Part shown: positions 52,225-60,306 of the stretch, piece after piece | How positions within the stretch are numbered: the stretch's first letter is position 1 | Layout: each line of letters starts with the position of its first letter | Origin: Herbidospora yilanensis | GTDB lineage: Bacteria; Actinomycetota; Actinomycetes; Streptosporangiales; Streptosporangiaceae | Assembly (NCBI RefSeq): GCF_001570565.1 | Contig: NZ_BBXE01000031.1 | Coordinates: 62,001-126,000 of the forward strand | Direction: 5' to 3' | Length of the DNA stretch: 64,000 nucleotides | The notes under the pieces: generated by a model | The model's database searches: none | What the model was told of the DNA's origin: nothing | Seen by the model: only the letters and a program-made list of their open reading frames with translations | Made by a program: the position numbers and the translations under genes

Positions 52225-53694
52225 GTGCAGATAAGTGAGCTGCTGGCCCACGAGACGCTACGGCTCATCCTGCTGGCCGGAGAGCCGGTCGGCGAGATCA
52301 CTGGCGTCGTGGTGACCGACCTGCCCCGGCCGGGCCGCTATCTGAGCGGCGGAGAACTGGTGCTCACCGGCATGATGTGGCGCCACCGGCCGTCCGACTC
52401 CGAGATCTTCGTCGACCATCTCGTCCAGGCCGGCGTCACCGCCCTCGCCGCCGGAGACGCCCGGCTGGGTCACGTGCCCGACGACCTCGTGGACGCCTGC
52501 CGCGAGCGCGGCCTGGCCCTGATCGAGGTGCCGATCGAGGTGTCGTTCGGCGCGGTCATCGACGTGGTCGACCGCCGCATGGCCGGGGAACAGCGCCTGG
52601 CCCTCGGCCGCCACCGCCGCATCTTCGCCGCCGTCGCCGAGGGCGCCGGGCTCCCGGAGTTGTTCCGGATGGCCCACGACGAACTGGGCGTCACCGGCGG
52701 CGTCGTCTCGGCGGCCGGGCGCGTGATCGCCGGGGAGGTCCCCGACGCCTCCCGGATGGCCGCCGAGTTCCTCCGCGCCGTCCGCCTCCCGCACGTCACC
52801 GCCGACCCCCGCACGATCTTCACCGTCGACCGCAGCCCCCGCGTGGCCGGCTGGGCGCTGGTCCTGGACGGCGACGTCAACCCCGAGATCGGCTACGAGC
52901 TGGCCGCGTGCGTGGCCCTCGAACGCACTCGCACGGAAGAGGGCCGCCGCGTCGAACGGCGGCTGCTGGAACAGCTCATCGGCCTGGCCGGCAGCGCCGA
53001 CCTCCCGGAGTTGTCGGCCCGGATGAGAACCTGCGGCCTCGACGTGGCGGCCCCGTTCGCGGTCGTCGCCTGCACGGCCCTGCGCGCCGGCGCCTCGGAC
53101 GGCCCGGACGCCGCGACCCTGGGCGGGCTGGTCCTGGAGGAGATGCTCGACCGGTCGGTCGTCGCGGTGGCCGCCGCCGACGCCGGGCTGGCGCTGGTGC
53201 CGCTGCCTGACTCCGTCGACGACCTGACCGGCCGGTTGAGGGCACGGCTTTCGATATCGGCCGCCCCCGGGGTCCGGCTTTCGATCGGCGTCAGCGCCGC
53301 GCTGACCGGTCCGGCGGCGATCCGGGGCGGGATCGAGGAGGCCGGGTACGCCCGCCGCATGGCCGAGGCCCGCGACGGCGGCCTGGTGACCAGCGACGAG
53401 ATCTACACCCACGCATTGTTGCTGGCTACGGTGCCCGACGACATCCGGCGGGGGTTCGCTTCACGGCTGCTCGACCCGCTGTTCGGGTATGACCGCAGGC
53501 ACCAGGCCGATCTGGTGCGGACCCTGTCGACGTTTCTCGACTGTGCAGGATCGTGGAACGTCTGCGCGGAACGGTTGCACGTGCACGTGAACACGGTTCG
53601 TTATCGCATCAGGCGGGTGGAGGAACTGACCGGCCGGAATCTGACGACAATGGCCGACCGGGTGGATTTGTATTTGGCCCTGCGCGCATCCTGA
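52225..53694 (+). CDS. PucR-family transcriptional regulator
   Basis: A 489-residue regulator: the N-terminal PucR domain (about 1-120), a central CdaR GGDEF-like domain (about 270-390) and a C-terminal PucR-type HTH (WNVCAERLHVHVNTVRYRIRRVEELTGRNL near 440-470). PucR in Bacillus controls purine catabolism. The GTG at 52225 is chosen because AAGGTGGG lies just before it; GTG 52216 sits inside that site. It is divergent from the molybdopterin subunit gene, which it probably regulates. Confidence 0.9.
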   Translation: MQISELLAHETLRLILLAGEPVGEITGVVVTDLPRPGRYLSGGELVLTGMMWRHRPSDSEIFVDHLVQAGVTALAAGDARLGHVPDDLVDACRERGLALIEVPIEVSFGAVIDVVDRRMAGEQRLALGRHRRIFAAVAEGAGLPELFRMAHDELGVTGGVVSAAGRVIAGEVPDASRMAAEFLRAVRLPHVTADPRTIFTVDRSPRVAGWALVLDGDVNPEIGYELAACVALERTRTEEGRRVERRLLEQLIGLAGSADLPELSARMRTCGLDVAAPFAVVACTALRAGASDGPDAATLGGLVLEEMLDRSVVAVAAADAGLALVPLPDSVDDLTGRLRARLSISAAPGVRLSIGVSAALTGPAAIRGGIEEAGYARRMAEARDGGLVTSDEIYTHALLLATVPDDIRRGFASRLLDPLFGYDRRHQADLVRTLSTFLDCAGSWNVCAERLHVHVNTVRYRIRRVEELTGRNLTTMADRVDLYLALRAS

Positions 53695-54179
53695 CCCGAT
53701 CGCCATTTCGAGTCCCGAGGGCTGGAATTCCCGGTGCCGAGGAACTCGGGCTCGATGACACAATCGCCGTGCGCCACTGCTGAAAAGGTCGCCGGCGCAC
53801 CTGAGTTCCGGCCACTCGGCGAAATCGCCGGGACCGGCGAACCGGCCTTTCCGGGCCGATTTCCCGCTGATATCGGTTCTCAATGCCGGGCGCCGCCAAG
53901 CGAATGCATTCCCCTTTTCGGCGGGCCGCGCGATCGGGATCGGGACAGAACGGTCTTCGGGGGAGGTTCTTCGCGACGGGGCGGCCACTTTCATCTGCAC
54001 GTGCATCTGCCGTCACACCGGTCACTGATCCTGGTGCTGAGTCGCCCGACTGCGACCCGAGTAATTGAGGTGGCTTCAGCGGCCGGACCCTCCCGTAGTT
54101 GCCGGGACTCTGGTCTTCCGTAGATCACCTAACGTGACAATGAGGAGACGTTCGGTGAAAACGGCAGGTCAAACATAAA
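53695..54179. other. Gene-poor stretch
   Basis: This 485-bp stretch has no open frame with protein-like composition on either strand; the longest are Arg/Pro/Ser-rich and look like shadows. It is less GC-rich than its neighbours. TTGCCG near 54097 followed about 16 bp later by TAGATC could be a promoter, leading to GAGGAGA and a 7-codon frame starting at GTG 54155. This could be a remnant of the lineage-specific DNA that carries the peptide locus at 54.2-54.5 kb. Confidence 0.4.
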
Positions 54180-54209
54180 GAATCGCGGCACTGGCCAGTG
54201 CCGCGATTC
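54180..54209 (-). terminator. Intrinsic terminator for the secreted-peptide transcript
   Basis: A perfect inverted repeat with 15-bp arms around GAATCGCGGCACTGG. On the minus strand the hairpin is followed by TTTATGTTT, a real T-tract, which makes it a textbook intrinsic terminator in that direction. It lies about 115 bp beyond the stop of the peptide gene at 54325 and supports that gene being transcribed. Confidence 0.85.
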
Positions 54210-54286
54210 CGAGTTCCTGCTGTGGCCGGGGGATCCGCTCCCGGTGCCTGGGGGCGGGTGGGGGAGGCTCACATGGGGTTCACGCT

Positions 54287-54299
54287 AGGGAATTTCCCT
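54287..54299. promoter_or_regulatory. Short palindrome downstream of the peptide gene
   Basis: AGGGAA-T-TTCCCT is a perfect 13-bp palindrome beside the peptide gene's 3' end. It could be an operator, or part of the peptide mRNA's structure. Confidence 0.3.
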
Positions 54300-54307
54300 T
54301 GACTTTC

Positions 54308-54328
54308 CTGACTCACGTAACGAGTCAG
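54308..54328. promoter_or_regulatory. Inverted repeat overlapping the peptide stop codon
   Basis: CTGACTC-N7-GAGTCAG has perfect 7-bp arms and includes the stop codon of the peptide gene. It may act as an operator for the neighbouring XRE regulator or as a 3' mRNA stem. Confidence 0.4.
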
Positions 54329-54453
54329 CAGCATTCCAGGCTGTAAGGGCGCAAGGGGGACGAAGCGGCGCTGGCGGCCGTAGCATTGATCCCTGCGGCG
54401 GTGGTAACCGCAACTAGGGTCGTAAGAGCAAGCATGATCAGGCGGCGTCGCAC
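54325..54453 (-). CDS. Small secreted peptide precursor ending in Cys-Cys, candidate signalling pheromone
   Basis: A 42-residue open frame on the minus strand: N-terminus MRRRLIMLALTTLVAVT, a hydrophobic core, an ATASA-type cleavage region around residues 24-30, and a mature C-terminal peptide near SSPLRPYSLECC. This is a complete Sec signal peptide followed by about 11-13 residues. The GTG start at 54453 has GGGAG seven bases upstream. A strong intrinsic terminator lies downstream at 54180-54209. It is divergent from an XRE regulator with a helical-repeat body whose start is only 52 bp away, which is the layout of RRNPP pheromone/receptor pairs. Coding status is inferred; short frames can be fortuitous. 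Confidence 0.65.
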   Translation of the reverse strand: MRRRLIMLALTTLVAVTTAAGINATAASAASSPLRPYSLECC

Positions 54454-54505
54454 GGTGGGGCTCCCGTCGGGTCTAGAGGTTCTTGCATTTTTCCAGGGGG
54501 TGCTG

Positions 54506-55798
54506 GTGACCGGTCAAGATCTAGTGGGTCAGCGCATCAAGACCATCCGCCGACAGCGGGGGCTCTCTCAAGCGCAACTCGCACATCCTGAGCTGTCCGA
54601 CAGCTATGTTTCCCTAATTGAGAGCGGTAAGCGTACCCCTACTCCGGCAGTTCTGGAGCTCCTGGCTCAAAAACTCGACTGCTCTCTCACTTATCTCGTC
54701 AACGGCGTCACCGCCGAACAGATGGAAGAGATCGAGGTCGGCCTGCGATTCGCGCGGCTGGCGCTGGAGAACGGCGAGGCCCAGGAGGCGCGCCGCCGCT
54801 ACACCGAACTCCTCACCGACACCAGCCTCACCGGTCTGGCCCAGCTCCGCCAGGAGGCCGAATACGGCTGCGCCCTGGCGACCGAGGCGTGCGGCGATCG
54901 GGCCGAGGCGATCCGGCTCCTCAAGGGGCTGCGCGCCGACATCGAGCGGCCGATGACCGTCGAGTGGCAGGTGGCCGTCGCGGTCGCGCTCTGCCGCTGC
55001 TACCGAGACGAGGGCGAACTCGGCGAGGCCGTGCGGGTCGGCGAGGCGCTGCTCGGCGGCAACTCTCGCCCCGCCTGGACCGACGCCCTCATCGAGCTCG
55101 GCTCGACCCTGCTCTCGGTCTACCGCACCCGCGGCGACCTGCTGCGCGCCCGCCACTTCGCCTCCGAGTTGTTGTCGGCCGCCGAGCTGCTGGGCACCCC
55201 CCGCGCCCTCGTCGCCGCTTCGTGGAACGCGGCGTTCGTCGCCCAGGAGACCGGCCGGGGCGAAGAGGGCATGAGCCTGCTGGAGCGGGCCATGGCCATC
55301 CAGTCCGAGAACGGCGGCGACCCCCGCAACCTGGCCCGCCTCCGGGTGGCCTACGCGACCATGATCGTCCGCACCCGCGCCACCGACGTCGAGGCGGGCC
55401 GCGACCTGCTGCTGCGCGCTCTGCGCGAGCTCGGCGAGTCGTCGGCCTCGGTGCTCGACAAGGCCCGCTGCAACATCGAACTGGCCCGCGCGGAGCTGGC
55501 CCTGGGCCACCCGCGCGAGGCCGTCCAGTACGCCCGCGTCGCCGACGAGTCGCTGCGCGAGTCCCGTGGGGAACACTGGGCCGACGCCAACCTCGTCCAG
55601 GGCCAGGCCCTCCTGCTCCTCCACGAAGACGAGGAGGCCGCGGTGGCCCTGGGCAACGCCAACGAGTCGTTCGACCCGGCCCCGATGCGCCGCCGGGCGC
55701 AGAGCTGGATGACCGTGGCCGAGGCCTACGACCGCCTCCACGACCACGACCAGAGCATCCTCGCCGCCCAGAAGGCCCTGGCCTGCGTCGGCCTGTGA
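54506..55798 (+). CDS. XRE regulator with TPR-like helical repeats (RRNPP-like)
   Basis: A 430-residue regulator. An HTH_3 domain lies at about residues 7-65 (IKTIRRQRGLSQAQLA, then DSYVSLIESGKRTPTP); the remainder is a continuous run of antiparallel helix pairs of TPR type (for example ARLALENGEAQEARRRYTELL near 90 and AWTDALIELGSTLLSVYRTRGD near 195). The GTG at 54506 is chosen because AGGGGG ends five bases upstream. The HTH-coding part uses many A/T-ending codons (28 of the first 65), whereas the TPR part is strongly GC-ending. A secreted-peptide gene is divergent next door, suggesting the TPR body binds that peptide after re-import. Confidence 0.88.
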   Translation: MTGQDLVGQRIKTIRRQRGLSQAQLAHPELSDSYVSLIESGKRTPTPAVLELLAQKLDCSLTYLVNGVTAEQMEEIEVGLRFARLALENGEAQEARRRYTELLTDTSLTGLAQLRQEAEYGCALATEACGDRAEAIRLLKGLRADIERPMTVEWQVAVAVALCRCYRDEGELGEAVRVGEALLGGNSRPAWTDALIELGSTLLSVYRTRGDLLRARHFASELLSAAELLGTPRALVAASWNAAFVAQETGRGEEGMSLLERAMAIQSENGGDPRNLARLRVAYATMIVRTRATDVEAGRDLLLRALRELGESSASVLDKARCNIELARAELALGHPREAVQYARVADESLRESRGEHWADANLVQGQALLLLHEDEEAAVALGNANESFDPAPMRRRAQSWMTVAEAYDRLHDHDQSILAAQKALACVGL

Positions 55799-55806
55799 CC
55801 GTGGCG

Positions 55807-55859
55807 GGGGCGGTGGTCCCCGTGGCCCGGCGACGGGCTCACGGTGAGACCACCGCCCC
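55807..55859. terminator. Strong hairpin after the TPR regulator
   Basis: GGGGCGGTGGTC (55807-55818) and GACCACCGCCCC (55848-55859) are perfect 12-bp arms; the loop holds a second stem (CCGTG/CACGG). It lies nine bases after the regulator's stop and before copC. There is no T-tract. Confidence 0.8.
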
Positions 55860-55881
55860 GCGTCGGTAGCCTTAGGGCGCC

Positions 55882-56439
55882 ATGAAGAGTTCACCGATCG
55901 TCGCCGTTCTGGCCGTCGTCGCGGCCCTTCTGCTTCCCTCCGCGCCGGCCGCCGCCCACACGTCCCTGCGGAGCAGCGACCCCGCCGAGAACGCGCAGGT
56001 CGCCGCGTTGCCCAAGGTGACGCTCGAGTTCAGCGAGTCGGTGCGGTTCCCCGCCGTCGTGTTGACCGGGCCCGACGGCGAGCGTTACGAGAACGGGAAG
56101 CCCCGGGTCGACGGGCGCAAGGTCGTCCAGGACGTCGGTCCTCCCTCGGCGCTGCCGTCGGGGACCTACACGATCGCCTATCGCGTCGTCTCCCGTGACG
56201 GGCACCCCGTCGAGGGGGAGATCCCGTTCACCTACGCGCCGGAGCCGTCCGGCGGCCTGAGCCCGTCGGAACCGGGTCAGCCGGTGGTGCAGGCCGCCGC
56301 CGCGCCCACGCCGAGCGCCACCGGGAACACCGTCGCGCCCGAGGAGAGCAGGCAGATCCCCGCCTGGATCTGGATCGTGGTCTTCGGGATCGCCGGGATC
56401 GGGATCGGCATGGCGTTCAGCATGCGTAAGAAGCCATGA
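55882..56439 (+). CDS. copC: CopC-domain copper-binding protein
   Basis: A 185-residue exported protein: a signal peptide (about 1-25, cleaved before the His of AAAHTSL), a CopC beta-barrel (about 26-115) with the N-terminal His as usual copper ligand and a conserved SRDGHPVEGEIPFTY block near 105-120, a Pro/Ser/Ala-rich linker, then a C-terminal membrane helix at about 158-178. It overlaps the CopD/CtaG gene by 4 bp. It probably binds Cu(II) at the outer membrane face and passes it to the CopD-like importer. Confidence 0.9.
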   Translation: MKSSPIVAVLAVVAALLLPSAPAAAHTSLRSSDPAENAQVAALPKVTLEFSESVRFPAVVLTGPDGERYENGKPRVDGRKVVQDVGPPSALPSGTYTIAYRVVSRDGHPVEGEIPFTYAPEPSGGLSPSEPGQPVVQAAAAPTPSATGNTVAPEESRQIPAWIWIVVFGIAGIGIGMAFSMRKKP

Positions 56440-58466
56440 TGGCCGGAATGTCCGATGGGAAGGCCGCCCGGATGAACCGTACGGTCCGGCTCGCGATCGC
56501 GGGCGGGTGTGCCGCCGCCGGGGCGCTGGCGGTCGGCATGGTGGCGGGGGGCGCGGCCACGCCGCGGGTCATCCCGGGGCTGCCCGACGAGGGCACGCTC
56601 ACCCGGTGGATGGTCCCGGTCTCCAAGCTCGGCATGGACGTCGCCGGCCTGGTCACCGTCGGGCTCCTCCTCATGGCCGCCGCGCTGCTGCCCTCCGACA
56701 AGGGGTTGCTCGGCAAGACCGCCCTCGGCTACGCCAAGGCGGCGAGCTGGTCGGCCCTGGCCTGGGGCGGGGCGGCGGCGCTCAACCTGGTCTTCGGCTT
56801 GTCGCAGTCGCTCGGCCAGCCGGTCGGCGTCGTGCTCGACGGCAATCAGCTGACCAGCTACGCCGGGCAGACCCCGCAGGGCATCGCCCTCACCCTGGTC
56901 GTGCTCTTCTCGGTCTCGATCGCGCTGTTCGCGCGGGGGGCGATCACGGTCGGCGCGGCCGGCGGGCTGCTGGTGTTCTCGCTGGCCACGCTGCTGCCGC
57001 CGGCGCTGACCGGACACTCCTCCAGCGCGCCCAACCACGGGCTGGCGACCACGTCGGTCGCCTTCCACCTGGTGTTCCTGGCCCTGTGGGTCGGCGGGCT
57101 CGGGCTGCTCTGCTACCACGCCCTGCGCGGCCATGACCGGCTCCCGCTGGCCGCCGACCGGTTCTCCCGCATGGCGTTCTGGTGTTTCGTCGGGGTCGGC
57201 CTGTCGGGGCTGGCGTCGGTCGCGGCCCGGCTCGCGTCGGTGTCGGCGCTGTTCACCTCCGCGTACGGCGTGATCCTGCTCCTCAAGATCGTCTTGTATG
57301 CCGTGCTGGGCGGCGTCGGCTGGTGGCACCGCAAGCGCACGCTGCCCGAGCTGGCCGCCGGCCGGCCGATGGCGTTCGTCAAGCTGGTGCTGGGCGAGAT
57401 CATGCTGATGTCCGGCGTCGTCGGCATCGCCGTGGCGCTCGCGCAGACCGCGCCGCCGCCCGTCGACACGCTGCCCACCGACCGGGCGTTCGACCTGCTC
57501 GGCTACGTCATGCCGCCGGAGATCTCGGTCACGAACCTGCTCACGCTCTGGTGGTTCGACCTCTTCTTCGCCGTGATCGCGGCGGTCCTCGGGGGCCTGT
57601 ACGCCGCCGGGGTCGTCCGGCTCGTCCGCCGCGGCGACAAGTGGCCCGTCGGGCGGTCGATCGCGTGGGGCCTGGCCATTGTGATCCTCGTGCTGACCAC
57701 CCAGAGCGGCGTGGCCCGCTACGCACCGGTGTTGTTCAGCGTGCACATGACCGAGCACATGATCCTCTCGATGCTGGTGCCGATCTTCCTGGTGCTCGGC
57801 GCGCCGGTCACGCTGGCGCTGCGGGCGCTGAAGCCGGCCGCGCGGCGGGGCGACCGGGGGCCGCGTGAGTGGATCACCGTCGTCCTGCACAGCCGGGTCG
57901 CCAAGTTCGTCGCCCACCCGGCCATCGCGACCGCCCTGTTCGTCGTGTCGACGTACGCGCTCTATTTCACGCCGCTGTTCGAGTCGGCCATGGAGGAGCA
58001 TCTCGGGCACATCTCCATGTCGTTGCACTTCCTGCTGGTCGGCACCCTGTTCTTCTGGGTGATCGTCGGGGTCGACCCGGCGCCGAACCAGCTTCCCTAC
58101 TTCGGCCGCCTGCTGCTGCTGTTCGTCACGATGCCGTTCCACGCGTTCTTCGCGATGGCGATCATGAGCATGGGCAGCGTGCTGGCCGCCGACTGGTACG
58201 AACAACTGGGCCGGACCTGGGGCGCGTCGTCGTTGTCCGACCAGAACACCGGCGGCGCCATCGCCTGGGGCTTCGGGGAGATCCCGACGCTGATCGTGCT
58301 GATCGCGCTGGCCATCCAGTGGTGGCGGGCCGACGAGCGGGTCGCCCGGCGCCTCGACCGCAAGGCCGACCTGGTCGCGGCCCGCACGGGCGGCACCGGT
58401 GACACCGAGCTCGACGCCTACAACGACTATCTGGCAAAGCTCAACAAGCGTGACCAAAAGCGGTAA
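56436..58466 (+). CDS. CopD-CtaG fusion: copper transport and cytochrome c oxidase assembly
   Basis: A 676-residue polytopic protein. The N-terminal half (about 10-325) is the CopD copper-import domain with eight or so helices (LATTSVAFHLVFLALWVGGLGLL near 205, conserved His). The C-terminal half (about 360-640) is the cytochrome c oxidase assembly CtaG_C/caa3 domain, with VLFSVHMTEHMILSMLVPIF near 432-452 and YFTPLFESAMEEHLGHI near 508 carrying the ligand histidines. The ATG at 56436 overlaps the copC stop; a second start at 56472 is possible. It supplies copper to the cytochrome oxidase CuB/CuA sites, by family knowledge. Confidence 0.9.
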   Translation: MMAGMSDGKAARMNRTVRLAIAGGCAAAGALAVGMVAGGAATPRVIPGLPDEGTLTRWMVPVSKLGMDVAGLVTVGLLLMAAALLPSDKGLLGKTALGYAKAASWSALAWGGAAALNLVFGLSQSLGQPVGVVLDGNQLTSYAGQTPQGIALTLVVLFSVSIALFARGAITVGAAGGLLVFSLATLLPPALTGHSSSAPNHGLATTSVAFHLVFLALWVGGLGLLCYHALRGHDRLPLAADRFSRMAFWCFVGVGLSGLASVAARLASVSALFTSAYGVILLLKIVLYAVLGGVGWWHRKRTLPELAAGRPMAFVKLVLGEIMLMSGVVGIAVALAQTAPPPVDTLPTDRAFDLLGYVMPPEISVTNLLTLWWFDLFFAVIAAVLGGLYAAGVVRLVRRGDKWPVGRSIAWGLAIVILVLTTQSGVARYAPVLFSVHMTEHMILSMLVPIFLVLGAPVTLALRALKPAARRGDRGPREWITVVLHSRVAKFVAHPAIATALFVVSTYALYFTPLFESAMEEHLGHISMSLHFLLVGTLFFWVIVGVDPAPNQLPYFGRLLLLFVTMPFHAFFAMAIMSMGSVLAADWYEQLGRTWGASSLSDQNTGGAIAWGFGEIPTLIVLIALAIQWWRADERVARRLDRKADLVAARTGGTGDTELDAYNDYLAKLNKRDQKR

Positions 58467-58569
58467 CGGGCATCATCTTCTGGGTTCGGCAAACCCTAAG
58501 CAAACGGCAACCGTTCCTTGAGCCTCACCCGTTAGCGTCGCCGGTGAAGATCAGGGGAGTTGGAGAGCT

Positions 58570-58989
58570 TTGTCCGAGGAACTGCGGCTGCGTGAGGGCG
58601 CCGGGCTCAAGCCCGCCCTAGAGGAATACCTGGGCGACTGGTCGGTCAGAACCGGCATCGCGGTCGAGACGTGGGCGCTGCCCGACGCGCCGCTGCCGTC
58701 CGCCGTCGCACGGGGCGTCTACGCCGTGGTCACCGAGGCGCTGGCGAACGTCGAACGCCACAGCGGGGCCCGCCACGTCGCCATCGCCGTCACGGTCGGC
58801 GACACGGGCCTGCGCATGACCGTCAGCGACGAGGGCGTCGGCTTCTCCGAAGGCACCACCGGCCGGGGGCTGGCCGCGATGAAGGCCGGCTTCGTCGAGA
58901 TCGGCGGCACCCTGTCGATCAACAGCGTGCTGGGCTCCGGCACGACGCTCAGCGGCGTCGTGCCGAAGCGGGCGCTCAGGGGAGCGTGA
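58570..58989 (+). CDS. Stand-alone histidine-kinase-type ATPase domain protein
   Basis: A 139-residue protein consisting of one HATPase_c domain, without the His-containing dimerisation domain. The N-box [11 protein letters not shown] near residue 58, the G1 DEGVGFSEG near 95 and G2 [16 protein letters not shown] near 103 are intact. The TTG start is preceded by GGAGTTGGAGAG. It resembles the C-terminal end of NarL-type sensor kinases (about residues 1-40 match the region just after the phospho-His helix), so it could be a truncated kinase kept as an ATPase or an anti-sigma-like factor. No response regulator is adjacent. It overlaps the convergent map gene by 14 bp. Confidence 0.75.
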   Translation: MSEELRLREGAGLKPALEEYLGDWSVRTGIAVETWALPDAPLPSAVARGVYAVVTEALANVERHSGARHVAIAVTVGDTGLRMTVSDEGVGFSEGTTGRGLAAMKAGFVEIGGTLSINSVLGSGTTLSGVVPKRALRGA

Positions 58990-59824
58990 GGATCTCCACG
59001 CCCGAGTCGGTGACCAGCACCGTGTGCTCGAACTGGGCGGTGCGCTTGCGGTCTTTGGTCACGGCCGTCCAGCCGTCTGACCAGATCTCGTAGTCGATCG
59101 TGCCGAGCGTCAGCATCGGCTCGATCGTGAACGTCATGCCCGGCACGAGCGTCACCGCGAGCGACGGGTCGTCGTAGTGGGGGACGATCAGGCCGCTGTG
59201 GAACGACTCGGCGATGCCGTGGCCGGTGAAGTCGCGCACCACGCCGTAGCCGAACCTCTTCGCGTAGGCCTCGATGACCCGGCCGACGATGTTGAGCTGC
59301 CGGCCCGGGGCGACGGCCTTGATCGCGCGGCTGGTGGCCTCGCGGGTGCGCTCGACGAGCAGCCGCGACTCCTCGTCGACGTCGCCGCACAGGAAGGTCG
59401 CGTCGGTGTCGCCGTGGACGCCGCCGACGAAGGCGGTGATGTCGACGTTGACGATGTCGCCGTCGTTGAGCTCGGTGTCGTCGGGGATGCCGTGGCAGAT
59501 GACCTCGTTGATCGACGTGCAGAGCGACTTGGGGTAGCCGCGGTAGCCGAGCGTCGAGGGGTAGGCGCCGTGGTCGAGCAGGAACTCGTGGCCGATCCGG
59601 TCGAGCTCGTCGGTCGTCACACCCGGCGCGACGTGCCTGCCGACCTCTTCCAGGGCCTGGGCGGCGATCCGCCCGGCGACCCGCATCTTCTCGATCGTCT
59701 CGGGGGTCTGCACGTCTGACGCGCCGCGTTTCGGCTCCTTCTTCCCCACGTATTCCGGACGCTCGATGTGCGCGGGAACCTTGCGGGTGGGCGAGATCCG
59801 CCCGGGCCGGAGCAGTGTCGTCAT
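58976..59824 (-). CDS. map: Methionine aminopeptidase, type I
   Basis: A 282-residue cytoplasmic metallopeptidase that removes the initiator Met from new proteins. The metal ligands are visible: the two Asp of [18 protein letters not shown], His in [13 protein letters not shown] near 200, and the Glu in FTIEPMLT near 235, with the final Glu in AQFEHTVLV. It has a 40-residue N-terminal extension without zinc-finger Cys, as in the actinobacterial MapB group. The ATG at 59824 is chosen from the family start ([13 protein letters not shown]). This is a housekeeping function; another map copy may lie elsewhere. Confidence 0.95.
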   Translation of the reverse strand: MTTLLRPGRISPTRKVPAHIERPEYVGKKEPKRGASDVQTPETIEKMRVAGRIAAQALEEVGRHVAPGVTTDELDRIGHEFLLDHGAYPSTLGYRGYPKSLCTSINEVICHGIPDDTELNDGDIVNVDITAFVGGVHGDTDATFLCGDVDEESRLLVERTREATSRAIKAVAPGRQLNIVGRVIEAYAKRFGYGVVRDFTGHGIAESFHSGLIVPHYDDPSLAVTLVPGMTFTIEPMLTLGTIDYEIWSDGWTAVTKDRKRTAQFEHTVLVTDSGVEILTLP

Positions 59825-59858
59825 GCGCGCAAGTCTATGTGCGCGCGGAAGGGGCAAG

Positions 59859-60056
59859 ATGGCCGTTGTGAGCGAGCGAAATGGACACTGGTGGTTCTGT
59901 CTCAAGCACATGCGCGTCGAGGGCGACCAGGGGTGCCCCAACAAGGACCGCATGGGGCCCTACGACACCGAGGCCGAGGCGGCCAACGCGCTGGCGACGG
60001 CCTCGGCCCGCAACAAGGCGTGGAAGGACCAGGACAAGGACTGGGACGACGACTAG
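59859..60056 (+). CDS. Small conserved actinobacterial protein
   Basis: A 65-residue soluble protein with the pattern [38 protein letters not shown]19, H22 and C31 could bind a metal, and the C-terminus is highly acidic (DKDWDDD). The ATG at 59859 follows AAGGGG. Homologous-looking small proteins are common next to map in actinomycetes. The function is unknown. Confidence 0.75.
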   Translation: MAVVSERNGHWWFCLKHMRVEGDQGCPNKDRMGPYDTEAEAANALATASARNKAWKDQDKDWDDD

Positions 60057-60306
60057 ATCGGGAGCGCCAGGCCGGGATCGTTCTCGAAGCCGACTTTCCG
60101 TTACGGCTCCGCCGACCCCGACCCCGACCGCCGTCCGTCCGCGGCACCGCACCCGGCGCTCCCCGGCCGCGCCGCGTCGTCGCCGCGACGGCCGATCCCG
60201 CACGTGAACACGGGCCGGGAGCCCGGAGGTCGGGCGCTCCGCGCCCGAGATCTCGGCATGTCGCGCTCGGCCGGGGCGTTCGTGTGGGCGTACCGGGAAT
60301 GGAAGT
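60057..60306. other. Noncoding stretch with hairpin
   Basis: This 250-bp region between the 65-residue protein and the cyclase-family gene has no convincing open frame. It contains a hairpin at 60230-60248 (arms TCGGGCGC / GCGCCCGA, 3-nt loop), about 60 bp beyond the stop of the minus-strand cyclase-family gene, which could terminate that transcript. Confidence 0.5.

Noticed and set aside
53461-54123. Minus- and plus-strand frames of 130-180 codons in the gene-poor stretch
   Set aside because: They are Arg/Pro/Ser-rich, have no ribosome-binding site and resemble no protein.
54155-54178. A 7-codon frame before the hairpin at 54180 as a leader peptide
   Set aside because: The T-tract of the hairpin is on the other strand, so the hairpin serves the minus-strand peptide gene, and nothing downstream on the plus strand would be controlled.
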